DNA of 64,000 bases, taken from contig NZ_JAHKPD010000011.1 of assembly GCF_018860245.1 (NCBI RefSeq), positions 124,001 through 188,000 of the forward strand. The letters run 5' to 3'. This DNA comes from Pseudotamlana agarivorans (GTDB lineage Bacteria; Bacteroidota; Bacteroidia; Flavobacteriales; Flavobacteriaceae). Within the stretch, counting starts at the first letter, position 1. The number at the start of each line of letters is the position of its first letter. Of this stretch, positions 44,453-53,484 are shown piece after piece. A program made the translations under genes and the position numbers. The notes under the pieces are model-generated. The model saw nothing but the letters and a program-made list of their open reading frames with translations, was not told the DNA's origin and made no database searches.

Positions 44453-46075
44453 CTACATATGTTTAGTAAGATCTTCAGCACCTTCGTCCATCGCTTCTTC
44501 TTTCACTTTAATAGCTTTTAAATACTTAACCAATTCCGTACGAATTACTGGCGATAGAATAACTACACCTATAATATTAGGAACTACCATAGCAAATATC
44601 ATGGCATCAGAGAAATCGATAACGGCTCCTAAACTAATAGATGCCCCTACAACAACGAAGAACAAGAATAATATTTTATAAATTAAATCACTTAGTTTTC
44701 CTTTTCCGAATAAAAACACCCAACCTTGCATACCATAGTAAGACCAAGAAATCATGGTTGAAAAGGCGAATAAAATTACAGCTATAGTTAATACGATAGA
44801 AAAATGCGGAATCACAGAATCAAAAGCGATTGCTGTTAACTCAACACCTTCTTTAATTGGCACACCGTACTCCATAAAACCACCATCAAAATTTGTGATT
44901 ACAATCACTAAGGCGGTCATTGTACAAATAACCACAGTATCTACGAACGGTTCTAAAAGCGCAACAATACCTTCACTAGCAGCATATTTTGTTCTTACCG
45001 CCGAGTGTGCAATGGCAGCACTACCTACACCTGCTTCATTAGAAAATGCGCCACGTCTAATACCTTGAATCATAACACCAACTAATCCACCGGCTATTCC
45101 TAGACCAGAAAACGCACCTTCATAAATTAAACCAAATGCATCATCGATTAAAGTCCAGTTAGCCCCTAAAATTATTAAAGACGCTAAAACGTATATTCCA
45201 GCCATAAAAGGCACTACTTTTTCGGTTACAGAAGCAATTCTTTTAATACCACCAATAATAACAACGGCAACAAGAACGGCCATAACCATACCGAAATACA
45301 TACCCGCATTCTCATTCTCAAAATTAAAAAGTTTTGTAAACTGAGCTGCCGCTTGATTGGCTTGAAACATGTTTCCGCCACCAAATGACCCTCCTATAAC
45401 AAAAATGGCAAAAATCACAGCAAGTACTTTACCGAAACCTTTCATGCCTTTTTCCTTAAACCCTTTAGTTAAATAGTACATCGGACCACCGTAAACCGTA
45501 CCATCTTCACCTACATCTCTATATTTTACACCTAATGTACATTCTGCGAATTTAGAAGCCATCCCTAGTAAACCCGCTACGATCATCCAAAATGTGGCAC
45601 CAGGACCTCCAATAGATAACGCCACGGCTACCCCAGCGATATTCCCCAATCCAACAGTTGCAGACAGAGCTGCTGTTAAGGCCTGAAAATGAGAAACTTC
45701 TCCATGAGCACTATCGTCTCTTAGGGTTTCAATAATATTAGCATCTTCATTTGGAGTAGAATCACCGTACAAAGTATCTGCGCCATGCTTTTCGATATCT
45801 TCATATTTTCCTTGAACAACCTTTATCGCTTTACTAAAACCTGTAATATTTATAAATCTAAAATAGATTGTAAAAAAAACTGCTCCTCCCATTAAAACGA
45901 TTAAAACCCAAGGAATTTTATAAGTTTCAGAAAATGGAATTTCGTAAAATATAGCTTCTACAAACCAACCTGTATACTCTTGAAAAATACGATCTATTTT
46001 TTCGGAAGTTGATTCTTGAGCAAAAATTAAAAATGGAGTTATTGTTGTTAAAATTGAAAGAAGATATTTCTTCAT
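44453..46075 (-). CDS. Sodium/amino-acid symporter, AGCS family
   Basis: 540 residues, ~10-11 membrane segments, an N-terminal signal-like segment and a long acidic loop near residues 95-120. The family motif region GLGNIAGVAVALSIGGPGA near 150 and GIRRGAFSNEAGVGSA near 340 are diagnostic. AGCS members import alanine or glycine with Na+. ATG start. It lies 24 bases upstream of the HhH gene on the same strand. Confidence 0.9.
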   Translation of the reverse strand: MKKYLLSILTTITPFLIFAQESTSEKIDRIFQEYTGWFVEAIFYEIPFSETYKIPWVLIVLMGGAVFFTIYFRFINITGFSKAIKVVQGKYEDIEKHGADTLYGDSTPNEDANIIETLRDDSAHGEVSHFQALTAALSATVGLGNIAGVAVALSIGGPGATFWMIVAGLLGMASKFAECTLGVKYRDVGEDGTVYGGPMYYLTKGFKEKGMKGFGKVLAVIFAIFVIGGSFGGGNMFQANQAAAQFTKLFNFENENAGMYFGMVMAVLVAVVIIGGIKRIASVTEKVVPFMAGIYVLASLIILGANWTLIDDAFGLIYEGAFSGLGIAGGLVGVMIQGIRRGAFSNEAGVGSAAIAHSAVRTKYAASEGIVALLEPFVDTVVICTMTALVIVITNFDGGFMEYGVPIKEGVELTAIAFDSVIPHFSIVLTIAVILFAFSTMISWSYYGMQGWVFLFGKGKLSDLIYKILFLFFVVVGASISLGAVIDFSDAMIFAMVVPNIIGVVILSPVIRTELVKYLKAIKVKEEAMDEGAEDLTKHM

Positions 46076-46179
46076 AAGGTAGTAATTATTACTTTTTTTG
46101 TTGATTTGGTTTTAAAAGCTAGCAAGATGCTAAAAAAAAACGGTTTTTTAAAACTAAGGCTGTTAAAACTGAGAAGATA

Positions 46180-47199
46180 CTAGTGAATATTGTATACTGA
46201 ATTTAAAACCGCAATCTGTTCAGGGCGCCCAAGAAATATAACTTTAGAGTTTGGAACCAAAACTAAATCTGCTTCAGGGTTTACAATGTATTCCCCTTTT
46301 TCATTTTTAAAACCAATAACCGTACATCCCGTTTTTCGCCTCAAGTCTAAATCCTTAATGGTTTTTAAATCTTTCGGGTTATAAAGTTTCTCCACGGCGA
46401 TTTCTTCAACATTTATATCAGACTTTCCAACAATAGAAAGGTTATCAATAAACTCCATTAACCCAGGAACAACAACCAGTGAAGCCATATGATCACCTCC
46501 AATCTTATCTGGTAAAATCACATTATTAGCTCCAGCAAATTTCAATTTATCATAAGACGATTCGTTTGACGCACGACTAATAATATTAATACTACTATTT
46601 AATTGTCTTGCCGACAGTACTACAAATAAGTTATCGGCATCATTAGGCAAAGCCGAAATAAAGCAAGCGGCCCGATGCACACCTGCAGCATTCAACACTT
46701 CATCTTCGTTGGCGTTTCCAATAACGTAGGGCACACCATCCATTTGCAAACGTTCTTCTAGCTCCTTGTTTTTTTCTACAACTACAAACTGCTTATTATA
46801 GGCTGTTAACTTCCTAGCGGCTTGCTTACCGTTCCTTCCATACCCACAAATAACGATGTGGTCTTTAAGGCTTTCTATCATTTTTTGCATTCTTTTTTGT
46901 TTTAACTCTTCCACATCATTCTTACTTAAAATATACTCTGTAATTATAGATAAGGCATAACCCACGATAACAACACTGGCAAAAATTAAAAATATGGTAA
47001 AGATTTTAGATTCGGCATCCAGAGGTACAACCTCGCTAAAACCAACGGTAGTCATGGTGATAACCGTCATGTATAGCGCATCAATCCAAGCATAATCAGA
47101 AATATACCGAAACCCTAGTACGCCAATTAATAAAATAATTAGAAGTAAAAATAGCGCCTTATAAATCCTAATTCTAAAAAAACGTCCAACTAAATTCAT
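46180..47199 (-). CDS. Potassium channel protein with RCK (TrkA-N/TrkA-C) domains
   Basis: 339 residues. Two membrane helices (about 13-30 and 63-88) flank the pore loop, whose filter reads TTVGFSE (50-56) rather than TVGYGD. A cytoplasmic RCK-N domain with GYGRNGKQAARKL (near 114) and an RCK-C domain follow. The arrangement is MthK-like. The filter change is common in bacterial relatives, so K+ selectivity is probable but not proven. Its ATG is three bases past the upstream PspC-like gene's stop, an operon. Confidence 0.87.
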   Translation of the reverse strand: MNLVGRFFRIRIYKALFLLLIILLIGVLGFRYISDYAWIDALYMTVITMTTVGFSEVVPLDAESKIFTIFLIFASVVIVGYALSIITEYILSKNDVEELKQKRMQKMIESLKDHIVICGYGRNGKQAARKLTAYNKQFVVVEKNKELEERLQMDGVPYVIGNANEDEVLNAAGVHRAACFISALPNDADNLFVVLSARQLNSSINIISRASNESSYDKLKFAGANNVILPDKIGGDHMASLVVVPGLMEFIDNLSIVGKSDINVEEIAVEKLYNPKDLKTIKDLDLRRKTGCTVIGFKNEKGEYIVNPEADLVLVPNSKVIFLGRPEQIAVLNSVYNIH

Positions 47200-47202
47200 A
47201 GG

Positions 47203-47430
47203 CTACAAATCAAAAACGGATGAACGTTTTGTGTATATCAAATCTTTAATTCGAATCCAGAAGGCTAAAAATAGATAAAGGGCAAAACCGAAACCAAGGG
47301 TTACAAAAGTGAGATACATAAAAGAGGTGCGTACCACTTTTGCTCGAATTCCAAATTTATCGGCAATACGCTGACATACATAATAACCGCGTTTTTGAAA
47401 AAACAATAAAAGTTTATAAATATTGTTCAT
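47203..47430 (-). CDS. Short PspC-domain membrane protein
   Basis: 75 residues with the PspC pattern: a Tyr/Arg-rich stretch ICQRIADKFGI-like at ~20-30, then one or two membrane segments (about 38-62). PspC regulates the phage-shock response in enterobacteria, but in this group these short copies lack PspA or PspB partners. Situated just upstream of the K+ channel gene, separated by three bases, so co-expressed. Confidence 0.72.
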   Translation of the reverse strand: MNNIYKLLLFFQKRGYYVCQRIADKFGIRAKVVRTSFMYLTFVTLGFGFALYLFLAFWIRIKDLIYTKRSSVFDL

Positions 47431-47465
47431 GCCGCAATTTAAGACTTCCTTTAAAGCTTTAAAAG

Positions 47466-48737
47466 TTATTTACTCAAAAGTTGATTGCCCACGGCGCATT
47501 TTAAACAGGAATGCGTATCGCAATAATTCGTTTTAAGCTGTATTAGGGCCTGAGAATCCATAGAAGATCGTGAAATTTTCTTCAAACCATTAAAAGCTTT
47601 AACAATACTATTATTTTCTGAAGCTATTTTTTCGGCGATATCAATTAATGCTGATGATATGTCTTCACCTCGTTGTTTCTCATACAAAAACTTTATAGGC
47701 AAGATGGTGTTAATAAGCAATAAATCGATAAATGCTTTGCTTAACGCTTTCGCGGAAACTTTAGATTCCTTTTGAAACGTGTAGTGTGTTTTCCAATAGG
47801 CCGATGTTTCTGCATGAAACAGTTCATAAAAATACTTTAGATCGTTTGAAGCTATTACTTTTGAAAACAAATTTTGGTTTTCAGCATACAAACTAGCCAT
47901 TTGCGATAAACGGATGGTTGGAAAATTTAGTGGCCGCAATCTAAAAAACTGTAAGGGTAAAACCTGACTGTTTTTCAGCTTAAATTTTTGTTTTAGAAAT
48001 TGATATTCCTTCACCAAACTTAAATGGTAAGCATCTTCAACATCTTGATCTAACAATCCTGCTTGACCGAAAAATAGAGCTTCTAAGGTGTTTTGGTTAC
48101 TTTGGGATTTCCGTACAATAGAAAATTCGATTGACTGAGCTAAGCTAAAAAAGGCATCACCGTTCACTTTTAAACCGAAATTCTTGGCTAACATTTTAAA
48201 CAAAACCGCTTCCCAGTCATTTCTTGAAGCTTCTAAGAGGGTTTCAATGACCTTAGATTTCCGCTCCAAGCGTTCAAAAAACAAACGCTCCATCCAATTG
48301 TTCAGAATAAAATCATCGATGGAAGCGAAATCATTAGCACAATTTATCCAACTATTCTGTTTAGAAAAAAGTGCTTTGTAATTATTTAAAATTTCCGCTT
48401 TTATATAATGTTTGAGTTCTAAGGTTGGAATGACGGCTTGATCCTTACGAAAGACTTCGGTATCATGTTCCCAAACCACATGCAAAATAACATTATCATA
48501 AGCTGGGTCGCGCTCGTGATTATGCACATACCAATCGGAAGATTTAATATGGATTTCAACATTCCCTGCCCAAAGCTGTTCATCTATTTTAAGTTTTGCG
48601 TTGAAAAAATCTGGACCTGAATTGACATTATGCTCCCCAGTAGAGCGAATCAAAACTGGAGTCCCATTCGTTGTTTTTAAGTTCTTAATTTCAAACTTCT
48701 TGTACTTCCAGAGGTAATGTAGAAAATCTTCTCTCAT
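47466..48737 (-). CDS. DUF2851 protein
   Basis: 423 residues. Recognisable family patterns: MREDFLHYLWKYKKFEI, NSGPDFFNAKLKIDEQLWAGNVEIHIKSSDW and HNHERDPAYDNVILHVVWEHD in the first 110 residues, and a Cys-rich end (CDTHSCLKCAVGNQLL). The function is unknown; the N-terminal half resembles a nuclease-like beta sandwich with clustered acidic and His residues, and the final cysteines could bind metal, but both points are inference. Conserved across Flavobacteriia. ATG start. Confidence 0.85.
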   Translation of the reverse strand: MREDFLHYLWKYKKFEIKNLKTTNGTPVLIRSTGEHNVNSGPDFFNAKLKIDEQLWAGNVEIHIKSSDWYVHNHERDPAYDNVILHVVWEHDTEVFRKDQAVIPTLELKHYIKAEILNNYKALFSKQNSWINCANDFASIDDFILNNWMERLFFERLERKSKVIETLLEASRNDWEAVLFKMLAKNFGLKVNGDAFFSLAQSIEFSIVRKSQSNQNTLEALFFGQAGLLDQDVEDAYHLSLVKEYQFLKQKFKLKNSQVLPLQFFRLRPLNFPTIRLSQMASLYAENQNLFSKVIASNDLKYFYELFHAETSAYWKTHYTFQKESKVSAKALSKAFIDLLLINTILPIKFLYEKQRGEDISSALIDIAEKIASENNSIVKAFNGLKKISRSSMDSQALIQLKTNYCDTHSCLKCAVGNQLLSK

Positions 48738-48813
48738 AAATTAAAGATATAAAATTCCTACAAAATATTTCTAAATTAAATTAGCAGACATCGCTTATCA
48801 CAAACTAACTTCC

Positions 48814-48821
48814 TAAATTTG
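48814..48821 (+). promoter_or_regulatory. -7 promoter box of the DUF2721 gene
   Basis: TAAATTTG, exact match, 14 bases before the ATG. Confidence 0.5.
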
Positions 48822-48835
48822 CAAAAAATTCATTT

Positions 48836-49231
48836 ATGCACGGACTTGATTTATCTACCCCAGCACTTTTATTTTCTGCAATATCACTAATCATGCTTGC
48901 TTATACGAACCGTTTTTTAGCCTATGCAGCTGTAGTGAGGGATTTACATGACAAATATCTTAAGAACCCCGATGAGCGTTATATCAAGCAAATAAAAAAT
49001 ATAAAGAAACGGCTTTACCTGACTCGCTATATGCAAATAGCGGGAATTTCAAGTTTATTACTTTGCGTGCTTACTATGTTTCTAATTTACATCGAGCAGT
49101 TTACAATAGCGGTTTGGGTATTTGGTTTCGCCTTAGTTTTATTAATTGTTTCCTTAGGCTTGTTAATTATGGAAATTCAAATATCTGTAAAAGCATTAGA
49201 ACACCATATTAGCGACATAGAGAATAATTAA
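48836..49231 (+). CDS. DUF2721 membrane protein
   Basis: 131 residues with three predicted membrane helices: ALLFSAISLIMLAYTNRFLAY region (10-30), then about 68-90 and 93-115. The charged RDLHDKYLKNPDERYIKQI loop and RYMQIAGISSLLL are family hallmarks. Function unknown. Its promoter box lies directly upstream. Confidence 0.78.
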   Translation: MHGLDLSTPALLFSAISLIMLAYTNRFLAYAAVVRDLHDKYLKNPDERYIKQIKNIKKRLYLTRYMQIAGISSLLLCVLTMFLIYIEQFTIAVWVFGFALVLLIVSLGLLIMEIQISVKALEHHISDIENN

Positions 49232-49238
49232 GTTATGC

Positions 49239-50474
49239 CTACCTAAAACGCATGGCTTTCACTGGAGATATTTTAGTGATAATATAGGAAGGTAATAACA
49301 GCATTAACAAACACAATATAAGTGTACCAACGTTTAAAACAACGATGTAACCCAAACTGATATAAACGGGTGCTTCAGTCACATAATACACACTAGGATC
49401 TAGAGGTAATAATTTTAAGTATTTTTGGGCAAAAAGGAGCCCTAAACCAATAATATTACCCCAAAACAAACCCAAAAGGATGAGATAAGACGCGTTATAT
49501 AAAAACAACTTACGCACACTCCAATTGTTACTTCCCAAAGCTTTTAGAAGCCCAATCATTTGAGTACGTTCTAATATAAGAACCAACAAGGCGGTAATCA
49601 TATTAATCCCTGCAATTAGAACCATAATTCCAATGATACCATAAATGTTTTTATCGAAGATTTTTATCCACTCAAAAACCGAAGCGTAACGAGCGGTAAT
49701 ACTTTCGGTATTTAAGGTCGAAGGCGTGTTTTCATAAATTTCACGAGTCTTTTCTTCCAGCTTATTATAATGCTCTATAAATACCTCAAAATTTCCTATT
49801 TCATCTTTTTTCCATCGGTTAATACGTTGTAAATGACGTAAATCACCTATTATATAACGGGCATCCAGTTCTTGAAACCCAGAGTTATAAATACCCACAA
49901 TTTTATAGTTGATGATATTTGGAAGTTTCTCGGTGTCTTCTTTTGGAAAAACCATTTGCATCTTATCACCTACCTTATAATGCAATCTATTGGCTAAATA
50001 TGATGAAATTAAAATATCCTCATTTCGCTTTCCTGTATAATCAGGAAGTTGCCCTTCCATTAAAAAGTCTTTAAAATAACGCCAATTATAATCGGCTCCT
50101 ACACCCTTTAAATAGGCAGCTTCAAAATCGTTTTCAGTGCGTATTACTCCAAATTTCGATGCCACTGCTTGAATATGGGCAATACCTTCTACAGAAGTGA
50201 ATTCAGGATAAAAATCGACATCTGTAGAAATCGGACGAATACTTTCTAGGGAGTTATTACTATCAAAATTAGAAATCGTAACATGACCATTAAACGCCAC
50301 CACCTTATCACGAATTTTTTGCTGCAAACCAATACCAGTGGCTATAGCGATCATCATAACAATGATTCCAATGGCAATTGCAGCAATACCAATTTTTATT
50401 ATTGGTGCCGATATGCTACTTTTATACGCTTTACTACCAATAATGCGTTTAGCTAAAAAAAATTCGTAATTCAA
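49239..50474 (-). CDS. ABC transporter permease of the LolC/E-FtsX type
   Basis: 411 residues: one N-terminal membrane helix, a ~230-residue periplasmic MacB-like domain (VVAFNGHVTISNF ...), then three C-terminal helices. LolC/E members extract lipoproteins for outer-membrane transport. The start is TTG at 50474 (protein starting MNYEFFLAKRIIGSKAY), since no nearby ATG fits the family. It is eight bases from the divergent NamZ gene. Confidence 0.85.
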   Translation of the reverse strand: MNYEFFLAKRIIGSKAYKSSISAPIIKIGIAAIAIGIIVMMIAIATGIGLQQKIRDKVVAFNGHVTISNFDSNNSLESIRPISTDVDFYPEFTSVEGIAHIQAVASKFGVIRTENDFEAAYLKGVGADYNWRYFKDFLMEGQLPDYTGKRNEDILISSYLANRLHYKVGDKMQMVFPKEDTEKLPNIINYKIVGIYNSGFQELDARYIIGDLRHLQRINRWKKDEIGNFEVFIEHYNKLEEKTREIYENTPSTLNTESITARYASVFEWIKIFDKNIYGIIGIMVLIAGINMITALLVLILERTQMIGLLKALGSNNWSVRKLFLYNASYLILLGLFWGNIIGLGLLFAQKYLKLLPLDPSVYYVTEAPVYISLGYIVVLNVGTLILCLLMLLLPSYIITKISPVKAMRFR

Positions 50475-50482
50475 ATTATCTT

Positions 50483-51739
50483 ATGGGGTTTAATATTTTC
50501 AAAAATACAGTTTTATTATTTGTTTTGGTAATCATTTCTTGTTCGTCTAAAGTGAAAGCTGAAAATCCTAAAATTTCTACCAGTGATACGCTAAACAAAC
50601 AGGCTGATTCTGTAAAAAACACCACTACGCTTAACAAGATTATTGTAGGTGCCAATCAAACTGAAAATTATTTACCATTAATTGAAGGGAAAAGTATTGG
50701 TATTGTTGCGAATCAAACTTCTGTTATCTTTAAAAAGGATGAAACCTTTAGCCATCTTGTAGACTCCTTAGTTTCTTTGAAAGTAAACATTAAGCGCGTT
50801 TTTGCTCCAGAGCATGGGTTTAGAGGCCAAGCAGATGCTGGTGAAGTGGTTAAGGATGGCGTAGACACTAAAACAAACTTACCTATAGTCTCACTTTACG
50901 GAAAGAACAAAAAACCCTCTGCCACCCAACTAAAAGGTATTGACCTTATTATTTTTGATATTCAAGATGTTGGTACGCGGTTTTACACCTATATTTCATC
51001 GCTGCATTATGTTATGGAAGCTTGCGCAGAACAAAACATTCCAGTTGTTATTTTAGATCGTCCCAACCCGAATGGTTCTTATATAGATGGGCCTGTCTTA
51101 GAAAAAGCGAACAAAAGTTTTGTAGGCATGCATCCTATTCCGGTCGTTCATGGTATGTCGATTGGCGAATATGCTAAAATGATTAATGGTGAAAAATGGC
51201 TAGAAAACGGATTACAATGCGGGCTTACCGTAATTTCTAATAAAAACTACAACCGTAATTTAAGCTACAGTTTACCCATAAAACCGAGTCCGAATTTACC
51301 AAACGATCAATCTATAAATCTTTACCCGAGTTTATGCTTTTTTGAAGGCACCAACGTGAATGCTGGTCGCGGTACAGAGAAACAATTTCAAGTTTTTGGA
51401 AGTCCGTTTTTAAACAAAGAGAAATTCACGTTTAAATATACACCCGTTGCCAACGCAGGTTCTAAATATCCGAAACATCAAAATAAACTGTGTTACGGTA
51501 AAGATTTAACTGAGGCTAAAACTATTGATTATATAAATCTCTCTTGGCTTATCGAAGCCTACCAAAACACATCAAGTAAAAAAGATTTTTTTAATAATTT
51601 CTTTATCAAACTTGCCGGAACTTCAAAATTACAAGAACAGATTGAGTTAGGTTTATCTGCAGAAGCTATTAAAGCGAGTTGGAAAGATGGTCTGGATAGT
51701 TTTGAAAAGACGCGTAGTAATTATTTATTGTATCCTTAA
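50483..51739 (+). CDS. namZ: NamZ-type exo-beta-N-acetylmuramidase (DUF1343) lipoprotein
   Basis: 418 residues. Signal peptide with lipobox VIISC (Cys20), so anchored. The family body includes FAPEHGFRGQADAGE near 108, DIQDVGTRFYTYISSL near 155 and GRGTEKQFQVFGSPF near 295. Members of GH171 release terminal N-acetylmuramic acid from peptidoglycan fragments for recycling. No nagZ or amiD neighbour is in the window. ATG start, divergent from the permease gene. Confidence 0.9.
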   Translation: MGFNIFKNTVLLFVLVIISCSSKVKAENPKISTSDTLNKQADSVKNTTTLNKIIVGANQTENYLPLIEGKSIGIVANQTSVIFKKDETFSHLVDSLVSLKVNIKRVFAPEHGFRGQADAGEVVKDGVDTKTNLPIVSLYGKNKKPSATQLKGIDLIIFDIQDVGTRFYTYISSLHYVMEACAEQNIPVVILDRPNPNGSYIDGPVLEKANKSFVGMHPIPVVHGMSIGEYAKMINGEKWLENGLQCGLTVISNKNYNRNLSYSLPIKPSPNLPNDQSINLYPSLCFFEGTNVNAGRGTEKQFQVFGSPFLNKEKFTFKYTPVANAGSKYPKHQNKLCYGKDLTEAKTIDYINLSWLIEAYQNTSSKKDFFNNFFIKLAGTSKLQEQIELGLSAEAIKASWKDGLDSFEKTRSNYLLYP

Positions 51740-51934
51740 TTTAAAATCTGCAATCCTTTCTTTTAAATATGTTTCTGGTGTTAAAACAGCGCGTTCACTC
51801 TTTTTGAAATCCTTTAAATTTCTTGTTAAAATAATCGATTCTTAAGTGCGTCCTGACCATCTAGATTCTTGGGCATTTTAAAAGTACCTTTTAATGATTT
51901 CTTTTTCTTTCGTTAACGTCAATTTGGTGTTCAT
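51725..51934 (-). pseudogene. Decayed toxin-antitoxin locus (PIN toxin fragment with antitoxin start)
   Basis: On the minus strand an antitoxin-like start MNTKLTLTKEKEIIKRYF (ATG at 51934) ends early at a stop. Further on, a different frame encodes LTRNLKDFKKSERAVLTPE and KERIADFKLR, the typical end of a VapC-type PIN-domain toxin, finishing at 51725 inside the namZ 3' end. The toxin N-terminus and most of the antitoxin are missing. The reading is by pattern only. Confidence 0.6.
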
Positions 51935-51990
51935 AATACTTAGCTTATATTGGCCAAATTACACACGTGTATCACAAAAAACACTAGAAT

Positions 51991-52482
51991 CTACTTAATC
52001 CGATTCTTCATTTCCTCTACAATATTAAACGCTGCAGGGCAAATGGCCACATTTTTCAATGTTAAGTTTGAAATCTGCTGAAACTTTTTTCTATCGGTAT
52101 GTGGAAATTCGCGACAAGCCTTTGGCCGCACCTCATAAATGGAGCAATAATTATCGGCTCCCAAAAACGTGCATGGTACAGACTGCAAAACATAATCGTT
52201 CTCTTCGTCTATTCGTAAATACTGACTAATAAACTGCTGTGGTTTTAACCTGAAAAACTTCGCTATTCGATCCACATCCTTATCTGTAAAAAGCGGCCCA
52301 GTGGTTTTACAGCAATTGGCACATTCCAAACAATCCGTTTTCTTAAACTCATCATCATGGAGCTCTTGCATGATGTAGTCTAAGTTTTTAGGCGCTTTCT
52401 TTTTTAACTTAGTAAAGAATTTTTTATTCTCGTTATGCTTATCATTAGCCTGCTTTGGAAGATTTTTTATTAGGTCTTGCAT
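51991..52482 (-). CDS. YkgJ-type zinc/iron-chelating cysteine-cluster protein
   Basis: 163 residues. The cysteine-rich core has CLECANCCKTTGPLF (Cys51, 54, 57, 58) and a second cluster CTFLGADNYCSIYEVRPKAC followed by REFPH. Members are thought to bind Zn or Fe-S but have no proven function. A lysine-rich N-terminus precedes the cluster. ATG start. It is the last minus-strand gene before a ~300-base gap. Confidence 0.82.
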   Translation of the reverse strand: MQDLIKNLPKQANDKHNENKKFFTKLKKKAPKNLDYIMQELHDDEFKKTDCLECANCCKTTGPLFTDKDVDRIAKFFRLKPQQFISQYLRIDEENDYVLQSVPCTFLGADNYCSIYEVRPKACREFPHTDRKKFQQISNLTLKNVAICPAAFNIVEEMKNRIK

Positions 52483-52779
52483 GTTGCAAAAGTAGTGCTT
52501 TTAGAATTATTATAGGTTATTACGCAGAGTTTCACAGAGGATTTCACAGAGGCTCACAAAGCATTATTTTAGACACAGATTATGTTAGTTGTCGGTTATT
52601 CGTTATTGGTTTTTGGTTGCTTACTCTTACGGGGGATTATTACACAGAGCGGCGCTGAGGATTTTCTATTTGATATAGATTATTAACATACATGAAATTT
52701 TTCACTTTTCATTTTTCACTTTTAATTACCCCACCTTTGCGACTCTGCGTATCTTTGTACGATAAGAAAAACAAGAGTT
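52483..52779. other. Intergenic region with short CACAGAG repeats
   Basis: About 300 bases without a gene. It contains TTTCACAGAGG twice in tandem (52530-52552), a related TTACACAGAGCGGCGCTGAGG (near 52637), TTTTTCACTTTTCA-type repeats (near 52700) and a TATCTTTG promoter box. Such CACAGAG repeats are common flavobacterial intergenic repeats. Confidence 0.55.
52750..52757 (+). promoter_or_regulatory. -7 promoter box of the methyltransferase gene
   Basis: TATCTTTG, exact match, 22 bases before the ATG. Confidence 0.5.
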
Positions 52780-53484
52780 ATGAAAGACCTTTTCGGAAAA
52801 GCTTTACGCGACTACCAAAACGGTAATTATACCGAAGACCTCATCACAGCAACCAATATCTCAGATGAAGATAGCTTACCCCTTCCCTATTTATTTCGTG
52901 GTTTTAAAGACATGCCAAAACTAGAGCAAAAAGCTTTAAAGCACTGTAAAGGTTTCGTATTAGACGTAGGCTGTGGCGCAGGAAACCACAGTTTATATTT
53001 ACAACAAAAAGGTTTATCTGTTAAAGCCATCGATGTTTCGGAAGGGGCCGTTGAAGTTTCAAAACAACGTGGCGTGGAACACACCGAATTACATAGCCTT
53101 CTAGAGGAAACAGAAACCTTCGATACTATTTTATTATTAATGAATGGGACTGGGATTTTTCAAGAAACTACTCAAATTTCTAAATATTTAACCCATTTAA
53201 AAAGCTTATTAAAGTCTAACGGACAAATTTTAATCGATTCATCGGACATCAAATACATGTACGAAGATGAAGACGGTGGCTATTGGATGGACATGAATGC
53301 TGGATATTACGGAGAACTCGATTACTTCCTATCTTATAAAAATGAAAAAGAAGAGGCTATGAAATGGCTATATCTAGACCTAGACACCTTAAACTTAGCT
53401 TGCGAAACCATTGGTTTAAAATGTGAACTCGTTGAAGAAGGTGAACATTTCGATTATTTGGCTCGACTTACTGTAGCTTCTTAA
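52780..53484 (+). CDS. Class I SAM-dependent methyltransferase
   Basis: 234 residues. SAM-binding motif I LDVGCGAGNHSLYL is at 61-74, with the acidic residue in VKAIDVSEGAVEV just after it. The methyl acceptor is not readable. The ATG at 52780 gives a complete N-terminus. The gene ends four bases into the convergent barrel gene. Confidence 0.85.
   Translation: MKDLFGKALRDYQNGNYTEDLITATNISDEDSLPLPYLFRGFKDMPKLEQKALKHCKGFVLDVGCGAGNHSLYLQQKGLSVKAIDVSEGAVEVSKQRGVEHTELHSLLEETETFDTILLLMNGTGIFQETTQISKYLTHLKSLLKSNGQILIDSSDIKYMYEDEDGGYWMDMNAGYYGELDYFLSYKNEKEEAMKWLYLDLDTLNLACETIGLKCELVEEGEHFDYLARLTVAS

Noticed and set aside
44754-45068. 104-codon plus-strand ORF antisense to the AGCS symporter
   Set aside because: Shadow ORF with no start context; the minus-strand symporter has diagnostic motifs.
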